Source of the DNA: Lactobacillus sp. MRS-253-APC-2B
Lineage (GTDB): Bacteria; Bacillota; Bacilli; Lactobacillales; Lactobacillaceae
NCBI RefSeq assembly: GCF_012843675.1
Contig: NZ_JABAFO010000012.1
Location: forward strand, 1-51,669
Direction of reading: 5' to 3'
DNA length: 51,669 nt
Shown here: in pieces, positions 26,501 through 36,396 of the stretch
Numbering within the stretch: position 1 is the stretch's first letter
How the letters are laid out: each line of letters opens with the position of its first letter
Notes under the pieces: generated by a model
Told to the model about the DNA's origin: nothing
What the model saw: only the letters and a program-made list of their open reading frames with translations
Database searches by the model: none
Translations under genes and position numbers: made by a program

Positions 26501-29500
26501 ATTCCAAGCAATCTTGCCAGTTACTAAATCATGAATACCAGTACGCTTGAATGTTAAGCTCGTCACTGTTTGATCATCAGACGCCTTACCACTTCGTGCT
26601 AAACCGTCAGCATATTGATAATGAACAGTGATCTTCTTAATCCGACTTTCATTAGCTGGCTCCGTGCCATGCTTCAAGTGAACTTCATACGCTTGATTCT
26701 GACGGTCATCATGGTCAAAGACAATTGTCTTACCATCAGTGTCATCACTAACTAGTACATAATGCTGGTTAATATAACCATTGATCGTTTCTTTAGTGTT
26801 ATAACCAGTTGACTGATCAGATACACCAGATAAATCTTTGGCTTCAAGCTGTTCACCCGTTGTGTCATCGATGTACTTAACAACTGCTTTTTGAGCATCT
26901 GGATTATAGGTAACCGTTTCAGCAATTGCTGAGTGATCATGCTTGATTCCAGCATTTGCAATTTCAGTTCGATCTGGTGTGTAGCCTTGAATTGCTGGCG
27001 TTGCGACAGTCTCAAAGTCTTGAGCTGGTGTCCAGTCGTCTGAAACAGTGTGACCATCAACTAAATCAACAACCTTAGTTTCATGGAACTTCAAAGCGTC
27101 ACTATGATCAGGTTGAGCTTGCTGACCATTTTGGTAAACATACTTAATCGTCCGTGGAACTTGAACATCTTGTTCATCAGTTCGTGTTCCATGCTTAAAG
27201 TGAACTTCATAATTTTGATCAACCTTATCATTATTATCAAAGGTCATTCCATCAGCAGGATAGTTATCTGAAACAAGATCGTAGTGCTGTCCCTTAAATT
27301 CAACAATTCGATCAGCTGTATGATAGCCACTGGTTTCACCAGTTCGACCAGATAAGTCATCCTGAGTTAATACTTTATGGTTCGTATCGTCGATGTATTT
27401 AACATGTGCTAATTGAACATTCGGCGTATACGTTACAGTAAACTCAAGATCAGTGTCAGTTGGCTTAACTGTCTGAGCATTGATCTGATCAATGTCAGGA
27501 GCATAGCCAGCAACTGCTGGTGAAACTACCTTGTCAAACGTCTGCTCAGCTTTTGGTGTCCAAGCATTCCAGTGGTCAGCGCCAGTCACTTCATCGTTGA
27601 AGCCGTCACGACTGAAGCTCAAGGCTTGAGCTTGATAATCAGCCGGTGCCTTCGTTCCATCACTCATCTTGTAATGAACAGTTTCATTAATTACATGGTG
27701 TTCGTTAATTGCATGGGTATTATGCTTCAGATGAACAGTGTAATGCTGATCAGCTGCGTCATCATCATCAAAGACTAATTCAGCACCATTCGATGAGTCA
27801 CTGACGAGAACATAATGCTGACCTTCATAATTTTGGATGTCTGGCTGAGTGCTGTACTTAGCATCAGCGTTAGTAACACCCTTCTTGACAACGGTCTTTA
27901 AAGTCTTGCCAGTTGTATCATCAACGAACGTAACATCTAAGTTCTGTGCATCTGGCGCATACGTTACTGTTTGCTTAACATCTTGATCAGTTGGATTGAC
28001 AGTGACTGCATCGACTGACTGAACATCTGGCGTATAGCCCTTCTTAGCGGGCGTTGGCACTTCAGCAAATGTCTGAGTATTGCCTTGCTGCCAAGCATTC
28101 CAGTGATCAGTGCCAGTTACTTCGTCGTTAAACCCGTCGCGATCAAACTGAACACTAGCTGTATGATCAGCCGGTACCTTTGAGCCATCAGCTGCAGTGT
28201 AGTGAACTGTCTGCTTAATCGTATGATGTTCGTTGATTGCATGCGTATTATGCTTCAGATGAACTTCATAGTGCTGATCCGTTCCAGTCTGATCATCAAA
28301 CTTTAATGCTTGACCCTTTGACGAATCACTGACAAGAACATAGTGCTGGCCTTCAAAGTTCTGAATATCAGACTTAGTGCTGTAGCCCGTATCCGTATTC
28401 GTTGCCCCTGACTTAGCAACAGTCTTCAGAACTTTGCCGTTATCAGAATCATCAATAAACTTAACGTCTAAGTTCTGAGTGTCCGGTACATACGTTACTG
28501 TTACGTTAATGTTGCCATCAGCTGGTCCAACAGTCTTAGCATTAACTGCTTGCAAGTCTGGCGTATAGCCAGTCTTTGCAGGCGTTGGCACTTCAGCAAA
28601 CTTCTGTGTTGCTGATGGAGTCCAAGCATTCCAGTGGTCAATGCCAGTTACTTCATCATTGAAGCCATCACGGTCAAACTGAACATTAGCTGTATGATCA
28701 GCCGGTACCTTTGAGCCATCTGCTGCAGTGTAGTGAACAGTTTCATTAATCGTATGATGTTCCTTAACTGCGTGTGTAGCATGCTTCAAATGAACAGTGT
28801 AGTGCTGATCAGTTCCGGTCTGATCATCAAACTTTAATGCTTGACCCTTCGATGAGTCACTGACAAGAACATAATGCTGAGACTTATAGCTGTCAATGTC
28901 AGACTGAGTGCTATACCCAGCATCAGCATTAGTAACACCATTCTTGACAACAGTCTTTAACGTCTCGCCAGTCGTATCATCAATGAACGTAACGTCAAGT
29001 TTCTGCGCATCTGGTGCATACGTTACTGTTACTTTAATGTCACCGTCAGTTGGTCCAACAGTCTTAGCACTAACTGCTTGCAAGTCTGGCGTATAGCCTG
29101 TCTTTGCAGGTGTTGGCACTTCAGCAAATGTTTGCTCAGCTTTTGGTGTCCAAGCATTCCAGTGATCAGTGCCAGTTACTTCGTCATTGAAGCCGTCACG
29201 ATCAAACTGAACATTAGCTGTATGATCAGCCGGTACCTTTGAGCCATCCGCTGCAGCATAGTGAATCGTTTCATTGACTGCATGATGTTCCTTGATTGCA
29301 TGAATAGCATGCTTCAGATGAACAGTGTAATGCTGATCAGCTGCATCATTATCAAAGACTAATTCAGCACCGTTTGATGAATCACTGACTAAGACATAAT
29401 GCTGGTCTTCAAAGCTCTTGATATCTGACTTAGTGCTGTACTTAGCATCAGCATTAGTAACACCCTTCTTAACAACGGTCTTTAAAGCTTCACCAGTTGT

Positions 29501-32500
29501 ATCATCGATGAACGTAACATCAAGTTTTTGCGCATCTGGTGCATAAGTAACCGTTCGTTTAATATCTTGATCAGTCGGATTAACAGTGATTGCATCAACT
29601 AATTGAACATCTGGCGTATAGCCCTTCTTAACAGGCGTTGAAACTTCAGCAAATTTCTGTGTTGCTGATGGTGTCCAAGCATTCCAGTGATCAATGCCAG
29701 TTACTTCATCGTTGAAGCCATCACGACTAAAGCTCAAGGCTTTAGCTTGATAATCAGCAGGTGCCTTCGTTCCATCACTCATCTTATAATGAACAGTTTC
29801 ATTAATTACATGATGTTCGTTAATTGCATGTGTATTATGCTTCAAATGAACAACGTAATGTTGATCAACTGCATCATCATTATCAAAGACTAATTCAGCA
29901 CCATTTGATGAATCACTGACTAAGACATAATGCTGAGACTTATAGCCGTCAATGTCAGACTGAGTATTATATCCCGCATCCGCATTCGTTGCCCCTGACT
30001 TAGTAACAGTCTTCAGAACTTTGCCGTTATCGGAATCATCAATAAACTTAACGTCTAAGTTCTGAGTATCCGGTGTATACGTCACCGTTACTTTAATATC
30101 ACCGTCAGTTGGTCCAACAGTCTTAGCACTAACTGCTTGCAAGTCTGGCGTATAGCCTGTCTTTGCAGGTGTTGGCACTTCAGCAAATTTCTGTGTTGCT
30201 GATGGTGTCCAAGCATTCCAGTGATCAATGCCAGTTACTTCATCGTTGAAGCCATCACGACTAAAGCTCAAGGCTTTAGCTTGATAATCAGCAGGTGCCT
30301 TCGTTCCATCACTCATCTTATAATGAACAGTTTCATTAATTACATGATGTTCGTTAATTGCATGTGTATTATGCTTCAAATGAACAACATAATGCTGATC
30401 AACTGCATCATCATTATCAAAGACTAATTCAGCACCATTTGATGAATCACTAACTAAGACATAATGCTGAGACTTATAGCCGTCAATGTCAGACTGAGTA
30501 TTATATCCCGCATCCGCATTCGTTGCCCCTGACTTAGTAACAGTCTTCAGAACTTTGCCGTTATCGGAATCATCAATAAACTTAACGTCTAAGTTCTGAG
30601 TATCCGGTGTATACGTCACCGTTACTTTAATATCACCGTCAGTTGGTCCAACAGTCTTAGCACTAACTGCTTGCAAGTCTGGCGTATAGCCTGTCTTTGC
30701 AGGTGTCGGTACTTCAGCAAACTTCTGTGTTGCTGATGGTGTCCAAGCATTCCAGTGATCAATGCCAGTTACTTCATCGTTGAAGCCATCACGACTAAAG
30801 CTCAAGGCTTTAGCTTGATAATCAGCAGGTGCCTTCGTTCCATCACTCATCTTATAATGAACAGTTTCATTAATTACATGATGTTCGTTAATTGCATGTG
30901 TATTATGCTTCAAATGAACAACGTAATGCTGATCAGTCCCAGTCTGATCATCAAACTTTAATGCTTGGCCCTTTGATGAATCACTGACTAAGACATAATG
31001 CTGGCCTTCAAAGTTCTGAATATCTGACTCAGTGCTGTAGCCCGCATCCGCATTCGTTGCCCCTGACTTAGTAACAGTCTTCAGAACTTTACCGTTATCG
31101 GAATCATCAATAAATTTAACGTCTAAGTTTTGGGTGTCCGATGTATACGTTACCGTTACTTTAAGATTATCATCAGTCGGTCCAACAGTCTTAGCACTAA
31201 CTACTTGCAAGTCTGAAGTATAACCCGTCTTTGCAGGTGTTGGCACTTCAGCAAATTTCTGTGTTGCTGATGGTGTCCAAGCATTCCAATTGATTTCACC
31301 AGTAAATGGATTCTTAAAACCGACACGATCAAACTTAACCGACTTCGTCACATCATTAGCGGCCGTTTGACCAGCCTTCGGACCATCTTCATAAACGTAA
31401 TGAATTGTTTCAGTGACTGTCTTCGTGTCCGGCACTTGAGTTGGCACGGCACCTTCAAAGACTACTGCGTCCTGGTCAAAATCATACTTAACTTTTTGAC
31501 CAAAGTCAGCTGTTCCATTTTGATAGTGGTCCAGATACCCTTCACTACTGTTTTTAATCGTTGGATTAGCATAGCCTAAAACCATTCTAACGGCCGTTCC
31601 ATCAATGTTTTCAGTTGGTAGCAGGGCTTTATCGGCATCCGTCAAATCACTAGCCGATTGCAGAAAATCTGAACGGTTCATCGTGTCTTGCAGTTCATTA
31701 TAGGTCTTGGCTTTATCAGGCAATTCAATGTAATGGTCGTCGCCCTTGTCATCTTTATAGTGAATGATCGTCTTGACCGTTGATTGTCCATTAACGGTCA
31801 GTTTGGCTGAAGCAGCACTGCCAGCCGCAATTGTAAGTGGTTTGAGGACAACATCACTTGCATCAGAGGCTCCTTCAGTGCCAGTACTGAAAATAGTGCT
31901 TGCCATATAAACGGTTTTGCCAACGTGATCATAGATCTGCGGGTCGTTCATAGTTAAAACGGCACGGGCTGAAGTTCGCTTGAGAACGTCCATTCTAATC
32001 GTAATTGATTTAATCTTGGACCAGTCAGTTACCTGGTCAGCAGTCAGCTGATTGCTTGGAATGCCTTTGGCCGAAGCACTTAAGTTAGCGACAGACTCAG
32101 AATACGTAACTTTTGCCAATGAATCCAAATTGCTGTTAGTATTAGCGTCAATTATATGAATCGGACCAGTCAATTGCGGATTAAACTGACTGTAGCCATC
32201 TGATGTGTCTGGAATATTAATAACCTGCACCGCATTGGTAATAGGGGTATCGGTTGCATTAATAATTGTTCCATAAAGATTAAAAGTGTCTGCTTGATCC
32301 GCGTGATCATCCTGAGTGCTATCCAATGATGGACCAGGATTATCATTACCTTTCGTCATTGTTGCAGATGTCATTCCTTTAGACACGAGGATTTCCCAGT
32401 TTTCCCCGTAATTAATATAATTAACATACGCTGTGTTAGCCGGATCAATTCCCTCATGTTGTACTAGTGACTTAAATGGCTCATCATCAGGATCTGTCGA

Positions 32501-34972
32501 GTTAGGATCAAAATGATTTGCTTTATAATCTAATAGTTGATCAGAGACACTATCAGAAACAACCAAAAACGCCGAATTCTTTGATGATGTTTGAATATCT
32601 GGAATATTAGAGTAAGGTACCTGAATATTAAGCTCTCTTTCAATCAGATCACAATTTGACAAATCAACTTTGAGAAATTCGTGCCCATCAACCGTTAATA
32701 AAGAAATTGCTTTTGGCTTCAAATCCCCATTATTAACATTAACATAAATTTTTGATAAATCTTGAATTGACGCATTTTCCGGAATTTGAATATATACTAT
32801 CGGACTTTTAAGATCCATTAAATAATTACTATTATAATCCTTTGCTGTATAACTCAACCTTCCTGCATTCAAAACACCTGGAGTCGTGGATTCCTGATCT
32901 TGATCTATTCCTAAGTCTATTCCATGCTTAATATTATGATCAATCAAGCGAACATATATGTTATCAACAGTAATCGGATCATAGTCGTCTGCTGAAATCG
33001 TCATTTTCCCAGTTAGTAAATCGCCTATTTTTGTAGGAGTCCCATTCAAGTACGTTTTAGATATTGGCTTTTCATCACTATTTTTAAGCCAAATTGGGAA
33101 ATATTGCGAACTTGACAGAGTTGGAATCTCAACATCAACTGCAACAATATTCTGTCCAAGGCAAAAATCATCGTCAGGTTTAAAATCAGCAGCAGTCAAC
33201 GTTTTACTTTTACCATCTTGCAATTTTACATTTACGTTACCTTCTCCGCCTATGTTTAGGGTATCAATATTAAGTCCATCAGGAACCTCAATATGTAGTT
33301 TGACGTTTTTTAAGTCTTGATTTCCTAAATTATTTCTTATCCCACAATAATAAACGAGAACATCATCATAATTATCATTACTGTGCTGTTGATAAACTTC
33401 AATAGTGTCTTCTGATATCTTATCTCTGCTGTAGTCATTATCAGCAAAAAGAGCATCAAAATTTTGTCTGGATTTCAAAGCGACATCAGCCGTCAACCGC
33501 GTCTGATCGTCAATAACCGTGACGTTTTTTAATACAATAAGTCCATTAATACTGCCATAACCATTTTTATATATCAGATTTAAACCGTAGTTGCTATTCT
33601 CAGAAACGTCATATTTTGAATCCTTAAACTGGTCTTGCGGTACGTTAAACTTACCTTGCAATATTAATTTAAAATTAGTGTAAGTGTCATCATCAAGCAA
33701 CTCATCCAGCTGATCGCGTTCAAACGTTGCTTTTCCGTCAACAACTCGCACTGACACGCTTTTATCATTCTGTAGAGTTAAGGTGCTTGGCGTAAAATAC
33801 GATAAATCAGGCAACTGTACTATGAGCTCTTCAAAATTCTGATTTAACAACGAATCAGACGTTGTTCCTGATTTGAGCAGATATATGTTACCGGAATATT
33901 CAACATTACGATTGTTATAAACTAAGTTTCCAGCATCTAAATCTACCTCGTTCAGGTCCTGCTCAGGAGCAATTACGCTTACGGCTAAAGTCTTGATGCT
34001 ATTGGGATCATCGTTCTTAACTAACGATATATTAGTAATTGTCTTACCATAAGAAAATACAATATTTGGATCTGTTGGTTTTAAAAAAATGTCTTGACTG
34101 ATCGTACCGCCATTACCATTATTTGTGAAATGATCAGTAATAATGTATTGATCATTTGTTTCTTCAAACACCGTTGTGCCGTATGCTGACGGTAATTTAG
34201 CAATATCCTGATCAGTCAGTATAATCCCATGGTTTTTATCAATAACAATCTGGTAGCTACTGCCAGCCGATCCAGAAGCACTAAAAGTTAAAGTAGCTTT
34301 TTTATCAGTATCACCTGCAAATAAAACATTATTGTTAATGCTTAGTGACGCATTATCATTAAGTTGAATTGATTCAGGTTTGCCAGTGCCAATCAGTGCT
34401 TTGTTACCTTCTAGCGTTTGACCCTTAAACGAATCATCAGTAATCGGTGCTGACGGCTTCACGATCGTTGAATCATCACTTGCTTGCGTCAGATTGGTAT
34501 TCAACGCCGCACCAGTTGCTTGATTCAATTCCGTAAGACTGTTAACGTTTAAATTCAATTCCGTAAGACTGTTAACGTTTAATTCACTGCTGTTTGACGC
34601 AGTTGGCTCATCTTCCGGATCAGAATTTGCTTCGTTTTTTTCATTACTAGTTGGTGCTGAAGAATTCTGCACTTCGCTACTTGGCTTAACGGTACTGTCT
34701 GGTGCAACACTACTCGTCTTCAAAACTACCGAGTTATTGTTTTCCGTAGTTTGTGATGCCGGCGACTCTTGATCAGAAGCAGTTTCGCTGGTAGTGGCCA
34801 TTCCATTCGTTAGAGTAGTAGTCTTATTATCGGCATGAACGGCTTCTGGTGCCATAATTGCCATTCCTAACAAAACTGAAGCTACCCCAATGCTCAACTT
34901 TCTTAGTCCCCAATGCTGTTTCTCAACATAAAGTTTTTTTGTAATCTGTTGATAGTTATTTTTCGAAACCAA
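23600..34972 (-). CDS. Giant LPXTG mucus-binding protein (MucBP/Mub repeats), 3790 aa
   Basis: TTG start at 34972 with GGAGG eight bases before it. Order: long signal peptide with a YSIRK-like block (WGLRKLSIGVASVLLG) ending VHADN (about 49); Ser/Thr/Asn-rich stretch (about 50-200); large non-repeat region (about 200-1175) without a recognised domain; about twelve Mub units of about 178 aa, each a Mub_B2-like part (ETVHY...DGFNDEVTG.DHWNAW) and a MucBP-like part (VTYTPD...IDD...G...HYVLVSD), about 1175-3340, plus a partial thirteenth; Pro-rich repeats with VPGYTP (about 3410-3740); LPQTGND at 3753, hydrophobic stretch, basic tail. Sortase would link it to peptidoglycan. Family knowledge: Mub proteins bind mucin glycans and drive gut adhesion and aggregation. 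Own terminator; monocistronic. The codon style differs between the two ends of the repeat array (see findings). Confidence 0.95.
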   Translation of the reverse strand: MVSKNNYQQITKKLYVEKQHWGLRKLSIGVASVLLGMAIMAPEAVHADNKTTTLTNGMATTSETASDQESPASQTTENNNSVVLKTSSVAPDSTVKPSSEVQNSSAPTSNEKNEANSDPEDEPTASNSSELNVNSLTELNLNVNSLTELNQATGAALNTNLTQASDDSTIVKPSAPITDDSFKGQTLEGNKALIGTGKPESIQLNDNASLSINNNVLFAGDTDKKATLTFSASGSAGSSYQIVIDKNHGIILTDQDIAKLPSAYGTTVFEETNDQYIITDHFTNNGNGGTISQDIFLKPTDPNIVFSYGKTITNISLVKNDDPNSIKTLAVSVIAPEQDLNEVDLDAGNLVYNNRNVEYSGNIYLLKSGTTSDSLLNQNFEELIVQLPDLSYFTPSTLTLQNDKSVSVRVVDGKATFERDQLDELLDDDTYTNFKLILQGKFNVPQDQFKDSKYDVSENSNYGLNLIYKNGYGSINGLIVLKNVTVIDDQTRLTADVALKSRQNFDALFADNDYSRDKISEDTIEVYQQHSNDNYDDVLVYYCGIRNNLGNQDLKNVKLHIEVPDGLNIDTLNIGGEGNVNVKLQDGKSKTLTAADFKPDDDFCLGQNIVAVDVEIPTLSSSQYFPIWLKNSDEKPISKTYLNGTPTKIGDLLTGKMTISADDYDPITVDNIYVRLIDHNIKHGIDLGIDQDQESTTPGVLNAGRLSYTAKDYNSNYLMDLKSPIVYIQIPENASIQDLSKIYVNVNNGDLKPKAISLLTVDGHEFLKVDLSNCDLIERELNIQVPYSNIPDIQTSSKNSAFLVVSDSVSDQLLDYKANHFDPNSTDPDDEPFKSLVQHEGIDPANTAYVNYINYGENWEILVSKGMTSATMTKGNDNPGPSLDSTQDDHADQADTFNLYGTIINATDTPITNAVQVINIPDTSDGYSQFNPQLTGPIHIIDANTNSNLDSLAKVTYSESVANLSASAKGIPSNQLTADQVTDWSKIKSITIRMDVLKRTSARAVLTMNDPQIYDHVGKTVYMASTIFSTGTEGASDASDVVLKPLTIAAGSAASAKLTVNGQSTVKTIIHYKDDKGDDHYIELPDKAKTYNELQDTMNRSDFLQSASDLTDADKALLPTENIDGTAVRMVLGYANPTIKNSSEGYLDHYQNGTADFGQKVKYDFDQDAVVFEGAVPTQVPDTKTVTETIHYVYEDGPKAGQTAANDVTKSVKFDRVGFKNPFTGEINWNAWTPSATQKFAEVPTPAKTGYTSDLQVVSAKTVGPTDDNLKVTVTYTSDTQNLDVKFIDDSDNGKVLKTVTKSGATNADAGYSTESDIQNFEGQHYVLVSDSSKGQALKFDDQTGTDQHYVVHLKHNTHAINEHHVINETVHYKMSDGTKAPADYQAKALSFSRDGFNDEVTGIDHWNAWTPSATQKFAEVPTPAKTGYTPDLQAVSAKTVGPTDGDIKVTVTYTPDTQNLDVKFIDDSDNGKVLKTVTKSGATNADAGYNTQSDIDGYKSQHYVLVSDSSNGAELVFDNDDAVDQHYVVHLKHNTHAINEHHVINETVHYKMSDGTKAPADYQAKALSFSRDGFNDEVTGIDHWNAWTPSATQKFAEVPTPAKTGYTPDLQAVSAKTVGPTDGDIKVTVTYTPDTQNLDVKFIDDSDNGKVLKTVTKSGATNADAGYNTQSDIDGYKSQHYVLVSDSSNGAELVFDNDDAVDQHYVVHLKHNTHAINEHHVINETVHYKMSDGTKAPADYQAKALSFSRDGFNDEVTGIDHWNAWTPSATQKFAEVSTPVKKGYTPDVQLVDAITVNPTDQDIKRTVTYAPDAQKLDVTFIDDTTGEALKTVVKKGVTNADAKYSTKSDIKSFEDQHYVLVSDSSNGAELVFDNDAADQHYTVHLKHAIHAIKEHHAVNETIHYAAADGSKVPADHTANVQFDRDGFNDEVTGTDHWNAWTPKAEQTFAEVPTPAKTGYTPDLQAVSAKTVGPTDGDIKVTVTYAPDAQKLDVTFIDDTTGETLKTVVKNGVTNADAGYSTQSDIDSYKSQHYVLVSDSSKGQALKFDDQTGTDQHYTVHLKHATHAVKEHHTINETVHYTAADGSKVPADHTANVQFDRDGFNDEVTGIDHWNAWTPSATQKFAEVPTPAKTGYTPDLQAVNAKTVGPADGNINVTVTYVPDTQNLDVKFIDDSDNGKVLKTVAKSGATNTDTGYSTKSDIQNFEGQHYVLVSDSSKGQALKFDDQTGTDQHYEVHLKHNTHAINEHHTIKQTVHYTAADGSKVPADHTASVQFDRDGFNDEVTGTDHWNAWQQGNTQTFAEVPTPAKKGYTPDVQSVDAVTVNPTDQDVKQTVTYAPDAQNLDVTFVDDTTGKTLKTVVKKGVTNADAKYSTQPDIQNYEGQHYVLVSDSSNGAELVFDDDDAADQHYTVHLKHNTHAINEHHVINETVHYKMSDGTKAPADYQAQALSFSRDGFNDEVTGADHWNAWTPKAEQTFDKVVSPAVAGYAPDIDQINAQTVKPTDTDLEFTVTYTPNVQLAHVKYIDDTNHKVLTQDDLSGRTGETSGYHTADRIVEFKGQHYDLVSDNYPADGMTFDNNDKVDQNYEVHFKHGTRTDEQDVQVPRTIKYVYQNGQQAQPDHSDALKFHETKVVDLVDGHTVSDDWTPAQDFETVATPAIQGYTPDRTEIANAGIKHDHSAIAETVTYNPDAQKAVVKYIDDTTGEQLEAKDLSGVSDQSTGYNTKETINGYINQHYVLVSDDTDGKTIVFDHDDRQNQAYEVHLKHGTEPANESRIKKITVHYQYADGLARSGKASDDQTVTSLTFKRTGIHDLVTGKIAWNAWDQPAQTFAEIDSPVIGGYTPDQVKINNVSVTADSPEMTEKTVVYNADAQKLSVDFIDDTTGKTLKTVNKIGHSDESAGYDAKSDIQDFISKHYDLISDQTNGENLVFDHDDKSDQTFEVHFKHGTQDASDSCTKTLIVHYQYADKNKAADDQQSAPLTFTRKGTKDLVTGDTTWQAWDQPSQTFATVKSPTIPGYTPDQTAIDGVAVNADSPAQTEKTVTYTANAQKATVKYVDDNDANKVLKTVPLSGKTNAKSDYTTAQDIQAYKDLGYVLVSDDTKGAEIVFDNDDKHDQNFAVQLTHGTVTVTPDNPGQPGTPINPGKGSAHYPDGTDKAGLTDTVNRNITYKMSDGSKAPAAVNDQLSYTATKVIDKVTGEVIKTDWSQNQDFKDIPSPEQTGYTPDKTVVSNKDVAHDAADITEVVTYTADDQKATVTYIDDTTGKTLKTTPLSGKTKAKSGYTTAKDIQAYKDLGYVLVSDSTNGAEIVFDNDDKHDQPFEVHLKHGTVTVTPDKPGQSGTPGEPINPSDPNSPVYPPATARENLIKAATQTIHYVGVGDETPADKVQTKEDAFTRTVTIDKVTGKVLSTSDWQGSNTFGTEDTPVIDGYHADKKTAGGLTATVENPDVAETVTYAPNGKIVPVDPNGNPIPGTDTPIYQNDPNDPSKVVPNEPLPDVPGYTPVDPSPVTPTDPGKDTPVPYTQNQYGLTEQFVDEDGNELLPSVSKGSSYKNGDAFDATGDAKVINGYVLAKQENTKGTFGNGDETAKFVYKKVGKIVPVDPNGTPIPGAGTPSYQNDPNDPSKVVPNEPTPTVPGYTPETPSVTPEDPTKDTPVPYTKNETPTTPANPMNPSKPITPGMPIKSSDPSKVVPNEPRPEVPGYTPSTPDVMPADSVEPLHSQSPAVPDQTTPTNQPAESSAASEAKSATLPQTGNDANEATAAVGLGMASFSALLTLLGTHKKHRED
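25018..25758 (-). repeat. Two near-identical MucBP segments in the 3' part of the gene
   Basis: About 130 bp at 25018-25150 recurs at about 25624-25758, both covering the segment that encodes VFDNDDKHDQ and YKDLGYVLVSD. The copies are about 606 bp apart and share a more GC-rich codon style than units above 26160. Confidence 0.75.
27560..31430 (-). repeat. Tandem Mub repeat array, 525-534 bp units
   Basis: The coding segment for DHWNAW recurs at about 27570, 28101, 28632, 29160, 29685, 30219, 30753 and 31286, so spacing is 525-534 bp (175-178 codons). Further, more diverged units continue down to about 24960. Confidence 0.9.
29685..30752 (-). repeat. Near-identical adjacent Mub units (2 x 534 bp)
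   Basis: 29685-30218 and 30219-30752 differ by only a few bases by eye (for example gtaatgttgatc versus ataatgctgatc); the first part of the next unit (30753 to about 30940) also agrees. This indicates recent duplication or gene conversion. Confidence 0.85.
34523..34581 (-). repeat. 30-bp tandem duplication in the N-terminal coding part
   Basis: attcaattccgtaagactgt and the ten bases after it occur twice head to tail, giving the ten-residue repeat NVNSLTELN(L/Q) in the Ser/Thr-rich segment of the giant protein. In frame. Confidence 0.85.
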
Positions 34973-35423
34973 TCAAATGACCTCCCCACTTCAAAGTCCT
35001 TATCAATTAGTCAATTTTTGATACCCATTCCAAAAATCATTACTAAAAGACCAGATATCAACAAGATACTACTGCTATTTTCCTTTATTAACAATGAAGT
35101 GAGGATTTGTGGTTTGGATTTAAATCAAATTGTTAATCGCTTACTAAAATATTCTAAAAATTGACAATAAGCTTTTTTATACTCTTTTTAATGTGAGTTC
35201 AATGATTTTACTCTTAAATAAAAACAACGTTCAAATTTATTTTTAACATCATTAAGTATAATTTCAACAAGAATTTTTCTAATTTTCTTTAATTTAATCA
35301 GTTGATAATCACCATTAACAGCTGTATATAGGCTTTTTATAAGCAAACAGCCCAGCGAATGTTTCCTAAAGTTTACGTATAAATTATATTTTCCAATAGT
35401 GAATCAGAAGTTAGCTGAAAATC
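34973..35423. other. AT-rich intergenic region upstream of the giant adhesin gene
   Basis: No supportable gene on either strand; short ORFs lack ribosome binding sites and family resemblance. It should contain the adhesin promoter. A minus-strand TATACT-like box near 35255 is the best I see, without a good -35, so no promoter is claimed. Confidence 0.45.
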
Positions 35424-35457
35424 AAAAAGGCGTGGCAAATCAAATTCACCACGTCTT
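35424..35457 (-). terminator. Terminator of the aldose-epimerase-like gene
   Basis: Minus strand: GACGTGG pairs with CCACGCC (one G-U) around a loop of about 13 nt, followed by five T. Confidence 0.8.
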
Positions 35458-35466
35458 TGAATGTTG

Positions 35467-36351
35467 TTAGAATGGCTGAATGGCAAAAGCATAGTCTTCA
35501 TGCTTGCCAGGTGCCAGGCGACTCATGACCTGCTTGTCTTCAAGTCTGCCATCACTATGAATACTGTCAGCAATGCCCCACCACGGCTCAACGCATACCA
35601 AGTTGGCCTGAGCTGGGTATGGCGACCAGACGCCGACAAACGGCGCGCCATTTACCTGCACGTGAACCCCATGACCGGTTTGCGGTTCCGTCAGCGTGGC
35701 CGTAAATGGCATGCCCTTGGTTGCAAAGATCAAGGCATCCTCAGCAAATAGTTCATGATCAAGCGCGATAGGCTGCTGCATGTGCAGAACTTCTGGATGT
35801 TCCAGGTCATTAAATGGACCAGGCGCTACCAGCTTAACCTGTTGATAGTCAATCGCCGGCGAAACGCTGAACTGAGTCGTTTCAAAACTGCCCTGCTCAT
35901 CAACTGGTACGTTAAAACCAGGGTGCGCACCCAAGGCATAAATCAGCGTCTGGTCATTGCTTGGATTTTCAACGCGATAGCTGACCAGCAAACGATCCCC
36001 ATCCAGCTGGTAGGCAACCGTTAAGACAAAGGCAAACGGGAAGGCTGCCCGCGTTTTTTCATCATCGCGCAGCTCAAAAACAACCTTATCGCTGTCTTGT
36101 TCCACGATCTGAAACTCCCGATCGCGAGCAAAGCCATGCTGCGTCTGATGATAGATTTTGCCTTGATATTCGTATTGATCATCTTTGAGCCGGCCGACAA
36201 ATGGAAACAGAACCGGTGCCTGCCGTTTCCAAGAAGCTGGGTCGCCCTGCCACAAATATTCCAATCCCTCTGCATTGCGTTTAATGCTGTGCATCTGCGC
36301 GCCCAATGGATCAATTTGAACCGTCAGCTGTTCGTTTTCAATCTGAATCAT
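35467..36351 (-). CDS. Aldose 1-epimerase family protein (LacX-like)
   Basis: 294 aa, the length of the LacX/YeaD-type subgroup. Family features: LGAQMHSIKRN near the N-terminus, LFPFVGRLKDDQY, HGFARDREFQ (catalytic His region), ALGAHPGFNVP (second His), and the C-terminal VCVEPWWGIADS with the acidic residue. Members interconvert the anomers of free or phosphorylated sugars. Exact sugar unknown. It lies downstream of topA but is separated from it by a strong terminator. Confidence 0.88.
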   Translation of the reverse strand: MIQIENEQLTVQIDPLGAQMHSIKRNAEGLEYLWQGDPASWKRQAPVLFPFVGRLKDDQYEYQGKIYHQTQHGFARDREFQIVEQDSDKVVFELRDDEKTRAAFPFAFVLTVAYQLDGDRLLVSYRVENPSNDQTLIYALGAHPGFNVPVDEQGSFETTQFSVSPAIDYQQVKLVAPGPFNDLEHPEVLHMQQPIALDHELFAEDALIFATKGMPFTATLTEPQTGHGVHVQVNGAPFVGVWSPYPAQANLVCVEPWWGIADSIHSDGRLEDKQVMSRLAPGKHEDYAFAIQPF

Positions 36352-36396
36352 CTCTCGTCATCCTTTCAAACTCTCAACGGACAATGGTATATGCCA

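Noticed and set aside
29687-30961. Three near-identical 68-codon plus-strand ORFs at 534-bp spacing
   Set aside because: Antisense shadows of the Mub repeats; their similarity only reflects the coding repeat.
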